A stretch of 64,000 bases of DNA from contig CM031858.1 of NCBI GenBank assembly GCA_018697195.1, positions 75,327,001 to 75,391,000 of the forward strand, written 5' to 3'. The DNA comes from Certhia americana (lineage: Eukaryota > Chordata > Aves > Passeriformes > Certhiidae). Position 1 is the stretch's first letter, and each line of letters begins with the position of its first letter. Shown in pieces: positions 37,981 through 51,448 of the stretch. The notes below the pieces were generated by a model. The model was not told where the DNA came from. It worked only from the letters and a program-made list of their open reading frames with translations, and ran no database searches. The position numbers were made by a program, and so were the translations under genes.

Positions 37981-40900
37981 TATCTGTAAAATATTCCTAG
38001 TTTAATTACAGTTTCTACTTCTTTAAGCCAGCCAAAGTTTCTCTTTAATTTCTATTGCATGATCCAGTTACCAATCTAGACTTAATGAAATTTAATTATT
38101 TATTAAGGTGTGATCAGAAATCTTGAATTTAGAAGATGGAAGAGTAAAAAATCCTAGAAGAAACACAGTATCTTATTGACCATACTAGTTTTCAATTGTG
38201 GCTTTATAGGACAAGATATCATTCCCATGGAAAAGCCATGGAAATAGAAGACTTGGAAAAAAATACTGATATAGTAATAGTGGATATGAATAAAGAGCAG
38301 AAAGGAGAAATTTAAGAACATCGTCTCATTTAACTAAAAGAGAATAAGCAAGAAATGGCAAGCCTTGCTATTCATTCTTGCAGTAGCAGTTTCTTCTATT
38401 TTTGTCAAGGATACTTTACAACATCTGGAAAATATGAGAGATAAAAACAATTAAAATATTACATTAGTGACTGTACACTATTAACTTTTCCATTTGTTCC
38501 ATAAAAATCCTGTGGTAAGTAACAATTACTTCCAGTTTCTCCTCAGTTTTATTTGAAATGTCTAGTGCCTGGTTTCACAATTCTGAAAATTCTGAAATAA
38601 GTTCTAAATATCATGCTGCCTACAATGATGAGCCTTCATTTCAAAGATAATAGAAGGACTGGGGTTTAGCTTTTGGTCAGAAAAGGTCAGCTATTAAGCT
38701 GTTCTATGTACTGCAGTCAAATACGTTGTCATGGAGTGCAGAAGACATGTGTGGGATCCACACATACAATAATCTGTTTATGACAATTATTTGGAGAAAT
38801 CTGACTTCTGAAAGCAGTAGTAAAATGAGAGGAATTACTGCAAATTGTCTGGACTCATTTCCTACCATTTTTATTTTTAAATCTCAGAGTAAGTTCAAAC
38901 TAAGTGTTTACAGTATGCAATGTAAGCTCTCACAGCACCAAGATGAGGGAAGATAAACCAAAACCCTAAAAATAAAGCAGATGGATGCCCAAGAATAGGA
39001 TTTTTTACAAATATCCATAATCCAATTCACTGCAGTAGACCCCAAATCTGAACTGCCACAGTTAAGTATCTTTTCTTGTATGCAATGGCAAAAGACTTCT
39101 AAAGGGGGCCATTTTGATTGTGAACTTTTCCAATTATTCTGTTTATCAGTGAATTGGTCATAATGTAAAAAAAAAAAGTAACACATATGGTGTGGAGCTA
39201 CAAGCAAGAATCTGCTAATCAACATCATTTTTACTAAAAAAGGAGAGGAGAAAAAGAAATGATGATTAAAGAGTTTGTAATTGCCATGCTAGGCACAGTG
39301 TGAAAGAGACATCCAAAGCTCCCTTGAGTTGGATGGAATAAATAAATTTTAAAAAAACACAAACAAACAAAAAACACCACCACCACCAAAAAGAATTGAA
39401 ACACAAGTAACAGTTGAGACAAAGCCCAGTAAAGCTACTCCATTGTATTCAGCCTAATAGAGGAGACTTGCAAGGATCATGAAAAAGGTAGTCTTTAGGA
39501 AAGAAAATAGCAAAAAAGTAGGTAGCAACTTCTTATGAAGATTCTTCCGTGTTCCTTCATTTATGTGAGCATTATCATTCAATCTAGATGTGTAAAATCA
39601 GCTTCTCATTCATGAGACAGTGGATGGCAAGGGCAATCATATTAGGCTGTGTCTCTATTAAATATATTGTTCCCTTAACTAAAATAGCACATTCAAGGTG
39701 AGAAAACAAAGTCATGTCTATTTTTAATTCTGATGTGAAATATAATCTGTGGTTTCAGCAGGCACAGAAATGGGAGGTTATAAGCCAAAACTTTCCTTCT
39801 TTGCAGACAAAGAAGTAGTTTCTATGCATGCATGTGTACATCTATATATATGTATGTATCTTCAGACTCCATACATTACTTAAGCAGTAATATGCTTCCA
39901 TGTCATAAGTAGTAAACATGAATTTAATATTGCTTTTAATGCTCTAAATGAATAAAAATAGGAAAATGCAAAGTAACTGAGTGGAGGAGGATGTATTTGT
40001 GTTGGTTTTGCTCTGGACTACAATCACAAATAATCAGGTAATTTCTCCTTTAAAGAAAAGGTACAGAGAATTTTTATAGTCAGTAGCTATTTCAAAGCTC
40101 TCCAGGACACAAATTAAGGTGTCCTTTGTCCCTGAATATTTTCCTGGTCTTTTATGTACTAGTCAGTACCTCAAATATGCAAAGCTGGTAAATTGGACAT
40201 GGCACAGACAAAGATAATAAGCGACATTTATAATGATTTCAAATAAGTTGTATTAGTTTTTTATTTGTTGTTTGGCCTCAGGAGCTTTAGAGCATATTTG
40301 CGTTACATTTGTCCTTCTTTTCTCCAAACCTGTGAGAGCTAGGAACTTCTAAAATGAAACAGAGTTTTTATTCTAATTACATGACTGCAGGAACTGAAGC
40401 TTAATGTTCGTACAACATGGGAATTGCAATAAAATTAGGAGTTGACAAGAGGGTACTATATGGAAAGAAATCTTAATCAATAAACCAGAATCTTGACATA
40501 AGGAAACCTGATAATTATTTGAAATGATTGGCACGTAGGCATGCAAGTAGTTAAGATAAAATGGTAGCATCCCTGCACAACCAGACCTATAGAGAAATCC
40601 ACTGAAAACCTTAAAAATTACCTTTTTTTTCCCCATATTTTTATCTCATCTGAATATAAAACACTATTCTTGGCTTCTCATACTCCTTTTGGTTTAACTT
40701 TCTAATATTTACAGTATGGCAATTTTTATCTTTCTTTTATACTGGAAGTAAAGTACATTTTTCCTACTCCTAAGTTACGGATTTCTGTGTAGAGGCAGTT
40801 CTGCATTTATGTCACCAAACTGCAGAATGTCATCATACACAAGTGCTGGAAGTGACTCTATTTGCTGTTCAAGTGTCAGGCATGTTTAAAGGCATGACAG

Positions 40901-41409
40901 AGAACTGCAGATTGCATCAGCTCTTATGATGCAGATGGAGAGTTCCATGCTTACAGAGCTTTCCACTCAAATGTCATGAGGATTGAGAAGCCTCATAACA
41001 TGTAAAGAAGTCTTTAATGGTGATACACCTACCCTGTATGATACCTGATCAACCTACACTGATCTTGTTAATGAGATCTGGAAGTGATAAGCATCCATAT
41101 GGAGATGGCCATGTGTTTCTGAATGAAGAGTGCACCTATGCATGTCACCTATCTATGCTGAAATAGTATGAAGCAGTTCTGGTGTAAATTCCATCAGACA
41201 TCCAGGAGAGAAAATATTAATCTGAAATTCCAAGGTCACTTGGCTACCCCCCAGGCCTGCATCAGTCTCAGTCTCCCCTCACTCACTGTTTTTTAGCTCA
41301 AAAACACAATGATTAATACGTGTGATCAGAGGAAAAAATCTTCCAAATGGAATGGGAAGTCACCTCTGACTACTGTTCATTGTGATCTTTTTGGTACTTA
41401 AAAGGAGTC
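37981..41409. other. AT-rich unique sequence
   Basis: No gene or transposon recognised. A CACCACCACC run lies at 39376-39387. A 106-codon minus frame at 38908-39228 has no domain signature. An alternating purine/pyrimidine stretch (ATGCATGCATGTGTACAT) lies at about 39825-39843, followed by TATATATATG. Confidence 0.55.
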
Positions 41410-41718
41410 TATACAAGAATGGAGAGGGACTTCCTACATGGTCAGATAGAACAAGGGGAAAATTTTTAAACTCATAGAGGGGAGATTTAGATTAGATTCT
41501 AGGAGGACAGTCCCTACCAAGAGGGTGTTGAGACACTGGAAAAAGTTGCCCAGAAAAGTGGATGCCCTGTTTATGGAAGTATTCAAGGCCAAGTTGGATG
41601 GGGTCATGGGAAACCTGACCTAGTGGATAACATGATTGTCCATGGTGGCTGGAGGGGGCTTTGAACTGGGTGATCTTTAAGGTACCTTCCAACCCAAACC
41701 ATTTTATGGTTCTATAAT
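41410..41718 (+). mobile_element. CR1 LINE 3' tail
   Basis: A plus-strand CR1 3' end of about 300 bp. Landmarks are GGAGAGGGACTTCCTACATG, TTTAGATTAGATTCTAGGAG, GAGACACTGGAAAAAGTTGC, CAAGGCCAAGTTGGATGGGG, then GATCTTTAAGGTACCTTCCA and the octamer tail ATTTTATGGTTCTATAAT. Its tail type is the AACCCAAACCATT form, also seen in the copy at 11420. It lies almost entirely in the 3' UTR, so no coding remnant is expected. Confidence 0.96.
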
Positions 41719-43882
41719 ACTGTTCTTGCCAAAAACAGCAGCAGGTGCCATTGTCTGTCACCTAATGGCGACTTGCCAAAAAAGAAACCCAAAAAGCTTT
41801 TGTGAGCCACTGTGTGTTATGATGCCCTGCATCATTGTTTGAGTTAAATTAGTTGGATAATCTCTTGAAAATGGCACATGTCAGCTCCAGAAAACATGGC
41901 TTGCTGAACAGAAAATAAAAAAAAGTCAGGGTCTTGCATTAGCCTCAGGCTCGTGCACTGCACTTGTCTCAGATCTAGTCTCTGTTGCTAAGGTCTTCCA
42001 TTGTATATATATAAAGTAAGCCGTGTCTTCAAAAAGTATGAAGAAATTCAGATTAAAACTTTTCCTTGATAAACCTCCTCTTTTGGCACCTGAGAAGTTA
42101 TTTCACTGAAGCTGCTTTACTCAGCTTCTACAAATGGGCTTTTTAATTTCTTTATGTGCTGAGAAAAATCTCTTAAAACCACCATGATGAAAAATACATG
42201 CTGCTTTGCTTATTGGAAGATTTTAGTACTGAATGTCTTTGTATCAGTTGCAAGTACATTCAAGTTGTTTTTATAGCAGTTAATATTCCCTGTATTTGTT
42301 TCAGGTTAATGCTTTACTTGATTGTCAGTGGGATTAAAGCTATGTCATCAGTTGTTGGTATCATATAATGTACTAATAAATTGCGACAACTTGACTTTGC
42401 AACCTTACTTGTTCCTAATATTGCCAATGAGGCTACTCTAAATCAGACCGAGAATTTTTGTAAAGAACTTACTCATCCTTCTGAATGAATACATATTTGA
42501 AATGTATGCTTAAGCTCTTCAGAAATTACTGGGTACCCTCTCTCACTGTATGCACTCTAGCACATTTATAGTCTAATTACCCTAGCTAAAATCTTAGTTC
42601 AAGGTTATGTAAATTACATCTAACCTCCTTAAATGGCATTGGAAAAAAGATGTAAAAATAAACTTGCTGTTGTAATATTCACATATAGTGCTAGTTACAA
42701 GAATATATTAAAATTATTGAATATAAATTAATACAAAAAAAATTGACCAAAAAGGAGGCCTCTGTTTCATCTAGATTAATGTAAATTAGTCCTTAAAACA
42801 AGTATTTAAATAGTCCTATTTTGAGAAAGAATATTCAGTTGCTACTTTTTACATGTGAAATCCTGTTAAAAGCAAAAAAAAAGAAAAACCTACACCTTAT
42901 GCATGAGAATGAGATTTTATTGTTTGACTAATCAAAATGTAACAAAGTTACAACTTGTCCAGTTAACTGATAAGATGTTAATTAGTATTACAGTTAAGAT
43001 TTATAGATATATACTTCATTGTATCTATGTCTTCTCTTTTGCTGTGCTCCCTCTCCCAATATCCTTATAGTTCCTGAGGTTGAATTTACTAGTCTTTCTC
43101 AAGCAGAAATGCCAAGAGGTTATAGGACACTACCACCAGCAGCCTCAAATTCTTCATCATCTAGCATTTAATGCTAGCAAGGGAAGAAGAAGAGATGGCT
43201 ATCTTCCTTGTTCTTCTAATCCAATTAAGACTATTTTTTTCTCAGGTTTTGTTACCAGTCTATATTTTTTACACAGTAGCGTCCTTAAACCCCAATTAAG
43301 CCAAAACATGTAAAGGTTCTGAGTTTCTATTTTCTTCTTAATTACCCTTACTAGCCTCATCTGGAACGGATCCTTACCACATCCTTTCCCTGTAGTGCCA
43401 TGACATTTATTTAAGATTAGGCTTGGACCTCTATCTTTTTCTTAAGGTAAATTAAAGTGGTTTTAGTGTAGTCTGTTTTCAGTCCTGCCTTTAGCCCCAG
43501 CTTGGAAATTTACCTATGGGAAGAGGTATACAAACTAACAGAACTGATTATTTAAACACTTCTGGTTTTGTAACCATATGTATCTTCATCAATGTACCTT
43601 CAATCAATGTACCTTCAATCAATGATATATAAAATTTGACAGTGTTAAACTTTACCAAGACACTACAAGTAATGAATGATAAGTGAGAGGAAATTTATTT
43701 ACTTTGGGAATGATGTAAAATAACTGGGCATCACTTATAAAATATTTTTCTAAAATCAGAACTTACATGATGTAAAGATGCTGATAACACTCAACTTTTT
43801 AAAGCAGAGTATTCACTAGTTTATGCAAAGTAAATTTCAATATAAAATGTTAATTTTCCATCCCAAATTTTCAATTGATAAT
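41719..43882. other. AT-rich unique sequence
   Basis: No gene recognised. A 15-bp unit AATGTACCTTCAATC is repeated in tandem twice (43591-43620) with a partial third copy. Otherwise AT-rich. Confidence 0.55.
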
Positions 43883-44457
43883 TGTGCTGGTTTTGTCTGG
43901 GGGAGAATTAGTTTTGTTCACAATAGTTAACATGGGGTTGTGTTTTGGATTCGTGCAGAAAACAGTGTTCAGGACACAGAGATTATTACTGCTGAGCAGT
44001 GTTTATATACATCAAGGCATTTTCTGTTTCTCCTATTACCCTGAGAGTGAGGGGGATGGGGGTGTACAAGAAGTTGGGAGGGGACACAGTTGGGACACCT
44101 GACCTCAGATGACCAAAGGGATGCTCCATATCACATGGTATCATGCTCAGGATATAAGAGGGGGGACAGAACAAGGAAGTGGAAGAAGTTTTGAGTGATG
44201 GCATTTGCCATTCCCAGTCACTCTTGCATGGGATGGAGCCTTGCTTTACTGGAGATGGCTGATCATCTGCCTGATGATAGCAAGCAGTAAATTAACTCCT
44301 TGTTTTTCTTCATTTGTATATGCAGCTTTTGCTTCACACATTTGACTGCCTTTATCTCAACCCATAAGTTTTCTTACTTTTCAATTCTCTACCCCATCCC
44401 ACCGAGGGGAGTGAACTGTGCTGCTCCCTAGCTGCTAGCTGGGGTTAAACCATGATA
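43883..44457 (+). mobile_element. Solo LTR of avian ERVL-type endogenous retrovirus
   Basis: A 575-bp LTR in plus orientation. It opens TGTGCTGGTTTTGTCTGG and closes GGGGTTAAACCATGATA, which I recognise as the widespread avian ERVL-type LTR. Internal landmarks are GAAAACAGTGTTCAGGACAC, TACTGCTGAGCAGTGTTTAT, GGGAGGGGACACAGTTGGGA, GACCAAAGGGATGCTCCATA and TTTATCTCAACCCA. A TATA box lies at 44153-44158. The polyadenylation signal expected before GACTG...CTTTATCTC appears mutated (ATTTGA at about 44340). No internal retroviral sequence flanks it. The 3' end is slightly eroded; GATAA occurs at both edges (43877-43881 and 44454-44458), but the offset makes this a weak target-duplication candidate. 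Confidence 0.92.
44153..44158 (+). promoter_or_regulatory. LTR TATA box
   Basis: TATAAG within GGATATAAGAGG, about 270 bp from the LTR start, in the usual place for the U3 promoter of this LTR type. Activity is unknown. Confidence 0.6.
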
Positions 44458-45384
44458 AGCATGAAACTGTTTTTGTACAGCTGATAGTGGGGTTTAATAT
44501 TTTGAAATATCTTCCATTTGTAAAACTAAAAGGGAAAGTGGCTGATTTCTCATCATACACTTTCAAATTCTTTAGTGATCCAGTAACATGGAGTTATTGG
44601 CTCTTAAGAGAGCTATAAATAATTTGAGCATTTCACTTTGCAGGAGGAACAATTTTACATATTGCTGTTTAAAATTCTGTTTCTATCATACTTCAGAAGC
44701 ACAGGTGAAAAAAATAAATCTGAAGTGCAAGCAGACACTATACTCATGTAAAGGATGCTGACTGTCAAGTGTGTAAACCCAAGGGAGCTGTACTCATGCA
44801 GAGCCTTTGATCAACTGCATAACTACTCAGTCTCAAGATTACAGTGAGTGTCTTGTGTGCATTTGTTTTGGAATGCATTTAAAATTACATTTAATGAAAA
44901 AGGGCAACTACACTCAATCTAACTGCTGGTGTGATGATTGTGAATTGGTATACATCTTGAACTAGAATTTGATGTCATTCAAAAGGGACTGTTTAGGTTT
45001 TCCTAATATTTTGCTCTTGCCATACTTGCCAATATGCAAGGTCAAGGTCTTCATTCCAACACCTGTGCATTACCACCTAAAAATTTCACGAAATGACAGT
45101 CTCTGACTCTTATAAGCCACATTGGATTCCTCACTCTTTTAATTTTTCTGGACTTCAAAGTGTTTAGAACCAGTGGTGATTAGGTGCCCAAATCATATAA
45201 ACTAAATGGATTAATAATACCTCTTCTTAAAATGACCCTTAGCAACTTGTTTTGCTATTTACCTAGTAAGTCATCTTTATGCTTCTGTATAGAAATATCA
45301 CACTATTGGTGAGGGATGTGAGCAATTGTGGAAGACCTGCTGTGGATATCACTCAATGTAAAAAAATAATACAATTACTTACAA
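44458..45384. other. AT-rich unique sequence
   Basis: Spacer between the ERVL-type LTR and the next CR1. No gene or transposon recognised. Confidence 0.5.
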
Positions 45385-46525
45385 TCATAGAATATCCTGA
45401 ACTGGAAGGAAGCCACAAGGATCATCAAAAGCCAGTTCCTGGCTCTGCACAGAACAGCTCCAAGAATCACAACACTTCTTGAACTCAGGCTTGATGCCAT
45501 GACCACTTCCCTGGGGGAGCATGTTCCAGTGCCCAACCACTCTCTAGGTTAAAATTCTTTTGCTAATATCCAACCTTACCTCTCCTGAAACAAATTCAGG
45601 TCATTCCCTCAGGTCCTGTATCTGTCACCACAGAGAACAGATCAGCATCTGCCCCTCCTCTACATGTCATGAGGAAGTTGCAATGAGGTCTCCCCTCAGT
45701 CTCCTCTTCTCCAGGCTGAACAGACCAAGTGACCTCAGCTGCACCTCATACAGCTTCCCCTCAAAGCCCTTCACCAACCTCGTGGCCCTGCTTGGGACAA
45801 TCTCTAACAGACTAATGCCTTTCTTATACTGTGGCACCCAGAACTGCCCCCAGCACTGGAGGTGAGGCTGCCCCAGCTCAGAGCAGAGTAGGACAATTAC
45901 CTCACTTGCCTGGCTGGTCATGCTGTGCCTGATGCACCCCAGGACACATTTGGCTTCCTGGCTGCCAGGGCACTGCTGGCTCAGATTCAACTTGCCATCA
46001 ACCAGGAACCTCAGGTCCATTTCCATGGCACTGCTTCATAGCCTCTCATTCCCAAGCCTGTCTGTACATTCAGGATTGTCCCATCCCAGGTACAGAATCC
46101 AGCACTTGTCTTTGTTAAAGTCCATATATACAGTGATTTCCCCAGTCCTCTAATTTGTCCAGGTCTCTCTGCAAGGCCTCCCTGCCTTGGAGAGAGTCAA
46201 CAGCTCCTTCCAGTTTTGTATCATCTACAAACCTTCTCAACTTCTTCAAGTCCTGCATCCAAATCATTTATAGAGGTGTTAAAGAACACAGGGCCAAGAA
46301 TGGAGCTCCAATAGCCAAACTCCACTAGTGACAAGTCATCAGTCTGATGTCACCCCATTCATTACAACCCTTTGTGTCCAACCCGTGAGCCAGGTGCTCT
46401 CCCACCATGATGTGTTAATCCATCCGTGTGCTGGGCACTGTGTCCAGAGGATCCTGTGAGAGATGGAATTGAAAACTTTACTGAAATCTAAAGAGATTAC
46501 CACACCTGGCTTCCCTTGCCACTTG
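45385..46525 (-). mobile_element. CR1 LINE, 1.1-kb copy
   Basis: Minus strand, 3' terminus at the left (TCATAGAATATCCTGAACTG, GGATCATCAAAAGCCAG). It runs through the 3' UTR (CCACTTCCCTGGGGGAGCAT), the ORF2 C-terminus (TCTCCTCTTCTCCAGGCTGA; CAGAACTGCCCCCAGCACTG), then further into the reverse transcriptase region (TTTGTATCATCTACAAA, reverse of the FADD-proximal area) and stops near 46525 after TTACCACACCTGGCTTCCCT. It is of the same tail type as the copies at 4365, 26978 and 59905. Confidence 0.96.
45667..46026 (-). pseudogene. CR1 ORF2 C-terminal remnant, 119 codons open
   Basis: The minus-strand frame reads LVDGKLNLSQQCPGSQEAK, CVLGCIRHSMTSQASEVI, LLCSELGQPHLQCWGQFWVP, QYKKGISLLEIVPSRATRLV and [15 protein letters not shown] in order. 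This is the conserved end of CR1 ORF2 (LVDxKLxMSQQC, ILGCIKxSVASRxREVI, YxxLVRPHLEYxVQFWAP, YKKDxELLEx[24 protein letters not shown]). No stop interrupts this part, but the 5' half of the LINE is absent, so it is not a gene. The start methionine is incidental. Confidence 0.9.
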
Positions 46526-49500
46526 CATTACCCTATTACTGCCCTTTTGCTATGCAAGTCCACAATTTTCTTTTAATTATTATCTTTCTTCTCTTGGAGC
46601 ACACAGATCTAGGAGTTGCTATGATGTTCATTATTTGCCCTGCTTTTCCAAGAACTCCTCCAGGCCCCTCAAAAACATCAAGATACAGCACAGACATGCC
46701 AAACCTCCCACCCCTAAATGGTTGCTATGAGTTCTATTTTTAACTCACTGGCAATAACTAGAGATGGTCTTGCTCTGTGTCCATTACAGTCTCAGCCTTT
46801 ATGCTCAATTTTTCAAGTTTTCTTTTTTTCCTGTTTTTACCTGGTTATACTACAATGTGCTTTTCAGCATTCTGTTCAAGCAGGCTTTTTTTAATTAAAA
46901 TTTCCTGTCAATGTTTTTAAAAGGAGTTAAGGGAGAACTGAAGCACTGATATAATAATTCTAATTTTGTGTATGTCCTGAGTGCCAGAAGTAGTGAAAGT
47001 GAGGTCTAGCATGAGAGCAAAACTATATTAGATAGCTGGCAAATAATACCGCCAGAGACTCTACTCTTCGTACAGATAATATAAGTACCTATATGTCAGT
47101 AGGAATAGTAAGACAATTAGTAGTGGAAGACTGCCAGAAGCTAGAATTTTGAGAGATTGTGGCAGCTTTGTTACAGCTCAAAACAATGCTAAACAAAGTT
47201 TGTGCTTCTGTTCAAAGTGAGAATAAGCAACTAGTTAAATTCATGCCAGAAAACATTTAAGCCTGATCTCCAGATATCAGGAATGACCAGTCAGTACAAT
47301 GGCGGGAATCAATCCTGCAATAAGCAGTTATGGAACAACATTCACTACAGAAGTCTTTCTTCTGTACCCTAATGTTTTGTTTACCAACCATTTTTACATT
47401 GTTCTATATTTTATTATTTTCAGTAGATATATTTTTTCCTTAAATACAGCAGTGTATCTAAGTCATAACATAACATGACAGAAGCAGTAGTGAAATATCT
47501 ACATGTAGTAGTAATTGCCAATCATCTTCCCTTAAAAGTATTAAAATGATTAATGCACTGAAAATTGCATTTTCAAAATAATATCTACTAATTTAAGATT
47601 TCTGCTCTCCCCCCAGAATTGTTGAATAAATGAATACTGTTTCAAGGATGGGTGTAGAACAGGGTGCCCTGACTACCCCTGGGGAGTTGCTACTGTTACT
47701 GTGTATTTTCCTTGGAAGTGGATAAGGAACAACGGAGCAAAAAGCATAGAAAGGAAAATACTGCTCACACGAGTGTTACAGTGCATTTGACCAGAGATGG
47801 TCAGGTGATGATGAAGTAAATGTTGCGTAAGCATTACAACATTTTAATGGTACCCAATTAATACAGCTGCCTGTTTGGTAACACAAGAAAATAACCAGAA
47901 AGAGTAATATCCAAGAATCATTTGAGGTGAAAATTTAAATCCAGACAGACTTGTAAGGCAAGAAAAGACACTATAGAAATAAAAGCATTAATTTCCTTGG
48001 TATCTGTTTCTTTCCTACAGGTATCAGAATATAGGTTGCCTGTCTCACTGTGTGTGCTTTGCTGAAGATTTAATGTCAACAAATAGGTGGGAGCCCATCT
48101 TTTTCAGAAAAGGAGTATTTTGGCTTCTAATAAAAATATCCTTTTATTGGTTATAAATAACTCTGTCCTCCAGTTTACAAGCCAGGGGAACTAGGTCATC
48201 TCTTGCATAGAACAACACCACATTTTGAATTACTTGAGAGGCTTAGTGGCTTTTCTCTGCCAGAACCTAGGTAGAAGATCCTGCTCTGGTTTAGAATCAA
48301 ACAACAGACTTGCCATTGTATTTAGCTGGCTAAAGAATAATGTGCCTTTATAAATGCCTTCGTGAAGACTCAAGGTGTTGATAATTTCTTTCAGGAACAT
48401 ACCAAAATAAGCCTGAGCTGTGCTTGTGCTTTCCCCAAAAAACTGGCTGAGAATTTAATATGTGATCATTTAGATTTTCTTCCTCTAAAGTACTCAAACA
48501 GAAAATACTGAAGGCCAATTTAAATGTTAATGTGACACATACTGTGGTGATCAGTGCAGAAGCTCTGTGGGAATATAGATCCCTTATAGGTGTCAACTAA
48601 AACAACAGTAGGAATGTAGTTTCTTGAATGATAAATAATTCAGATACTAAATATGTGACCATAATATCAGTGTCTGTGAATTTTAGTGTCACAGGTGCGG
48701 ACTGTTGTTAGCTACGAGAAAGAAAACTGTCAAAAAAAAAGCTTATCTATTCATTTTGGTATAATCTGTTGGAAAATTCTGGTGAGCTCAGATTTTCTCT
48801 TAATTTTTGTTCCCAGAATGGCTTTTCCGGTATGACATCTTGTAATCATATATATCTGTAATGATAATTACTGCACATATACCAGTGTCACAATTCTACC
48901 CATACTGCTACAAATATTATTCAGTATATACTGTTCATTTAAAACATACTTATCTCTGTTAGGTATATACAATTACATAAGTGATGAATTTAACTTTGAA
49001 AACACTTAAATGATAAAGAATTAGCTTGACATTTTGCCTATTAAACACTAAGGAAGTCTAAAATCAAGCAGCTTAACTGTACAGATTTTCCAAAGAGCAT
49101 GTTAATGGTGATAAAAGGCAGTCTGAGGTGATAGACCGATCTAAGGCTATGAGCTAATTAGTGAGATACTGGTTAGAACAGGGCCTAATGATTTGATAAA
49201 GCTGTCTTGCAAAGCATCGATCTCTAACTTTTTCTTGAAACTCTACAAATAGTTCTCATTAAGTGCCAGTAATATGCCTGAAATTAAATATCTGATGCCT
49301 GGACTGCAGTCAGACCATCCACTACAAAATCCAAAAATTTTGCTCACCACTGAAGTTAGTGATTAAGCAAGGGGGAAAAATGATGCTTGGCTACATTCCC
49401 ACACATCAAAAGCATATATAGTAATTTTTAGGAAAACAGAATTGTCTGGAACACTAGTTAAATGATAATTATGGACGGTTCACCACTGTTACTCTGCTAT

Positions 49501-51448
49501 TGATTTATCATTGATCCTTTTTCATGGTTTGAATTGAGGTTCCTATTTTTTGTTTGCTCTTTTTACTTGTTTCTGAGATGAATGTAGTATGTGTAGGTCA
49601 GAATTCCCTAGTGTTTTCAACTGTGCATTTAGTTTTCTCTAGTTCCAGGAGCAATACATAATGATAAGCAGCTTCCCAAAAGTGCAAACTCAGAATTATT
49701 GTGGGATGGAGTAAATACATGTGCACATATAAAAAAAGGAACACAACTTTCTTAAAAGGCTCATTTATTTATTTTTATGGTATGTTTCAGCTTTCTATCT
49801 ATATATTTGTAAAAAAACCTGAACTATCAAGGGAAGGAAAGAGTTGCTGTCAGTACTTCTCTTCCTACAGTATAGTCAAATGGGAGGAAAAAATAGGAAT
49901 AGTAGTTCAACATGCCTTTTATTAATGCTGAAGACATGAAATTGAAGTTACTTATCTCTCCAAGGAAGTTTACTATCTTTTCTTTGAAACAATGAGACAT
50001 CACTGGATTATTATGGAGAGTAGCCCAACCAAAAAGCTGAAAGAATTCTATTGCTGGCTCATAAAATAATGAAATAAACATACCAAACAGAAAAGCCTTA
50101 TAAGTCCCTGCTCTACCATCTCCCCAACTACTGAGTGACCCAGAACCATGGATAACTGTGCTGAATGATAAGCCCCATGTGAAATACTTGAGGTGAGCAG
50201 AAATCAGAATATAACCTTTCCTCTTTCAGAACTAGAGTATTTTTACAGAATTGCATGCCCAGAGTTTGATGGCCTTATTGTGGATTGTCTCCTACCGTTC
50301 AATTTTCTTATTAAAAAAAAATCTTTCCTCCTCCTTTTACTATAAAAAAGTTTATTATGGTTCTCTTAGAAGGATTAAAATACTCTGCTCACAATTTTTT
50401 TTTTTTTTTTTTAAGGACATATGAAACAAGCTCGAAATTTTGTGGGGTTTTGGTGGGTTTTTTTTTCATTGTTGGATTTTTTCTTCCTTTCCAGCCTGTA
50501 AACTTAAAAGAAACTAGAAAGAGTAAGTTTTTAATGTAAAGGTGTTAGTGTAATACCTCTGTTTTAACTCATCCTCTTACAAAGGCAAGTTTGTACCTTA
50601 AGACATTTTAGATAAATTTTCAAATGAAAGATAAATCCATACAGTACAATTTCAAGTATTCTCTGAGTAAAATAGTGTATACAGTGCAATCCTGAAATAA
50701 ATATATATGTTCAGTGTTCTATATCTTGCCCAAATCTCAGTCTTCTCACCAATGTTTGCTTCCAGAAGTTCTGTTACCCTAAAGATGCTTCCCTCCTACT
50801 GCGGCTTCTTTGTTTTGTTTCTCTTGGCATGTTGGTGTTTGCCAAGCAATAAGGATGGCTTAATTGGGAAGAAGGTAGATAGGAGGTAAGAACCTTCCTG
50901 CTGGCATTGCCTGAAGTGATAAACAGCTCGTGTGTTGCATGAAGTGCTTCTATTAAGCAGCTGCATTGCTTCCTCTTTGCCCAACGCTGACTGTACGGCT
51001 GAAACATAACAAGGCTGGCAAGCACAACCACCTCTCTGAGAGTAGATGTGGCAGGCTGATCTATCAGCTCTTGCCATGACACCTGTGGCAAGAGGTATTT
51101 TCTATCCTCGGAATGAATCGATGGCATTTCCAGTTGGCACCTTTGTTTTACACTGGGGCCATGGTGTGTGAGCATACAATTGTTCTGTGATGGTGTTATG
51201 GCACAGTATGAACCAGGGAGCCACTGGCAGCATATGCAGGAGTGTCTGTGCTGCCTGTAGAGACACTTCAGGTAACTGCAACTAAACCAATACATCTCTG
51301 TGGCTTTATGCTGTGCAATGAAGAAAAACTGAGATATGGAAAGGGTTATAAAAACAAAGCATATGAAGGGGTATAACCCCCCTCCCCCCATTGTTCCATG
51401 CCTGGTGACACAGCCCACAGGAGCCTGGGCTAGCTGGAAGAACCCTGG
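46526..51448. other. AT-rich unique sequence
   Basis: About 4.9 kb with no recognised gene. T18 lies at 50395-50412. The stretch at about 50780-51330 is less AT-rich than its neighbours and holds most of a 232-codon minus frame (50774-51472) of unknown nature (see findings). An 82-codon minus frame at 48348-48596 has no domain signature. Confidence 0.5.

Noticed and set aside
43875..44102. 75-codon plus frame
   Set aside because: It lies in the U3 part of the ERVL-type LTR, which is not coding.
45560..45865. 101-codon plus frame
   Set aside because: It is antisense to the readable ORF2 remnant of the minus-strand CR1.
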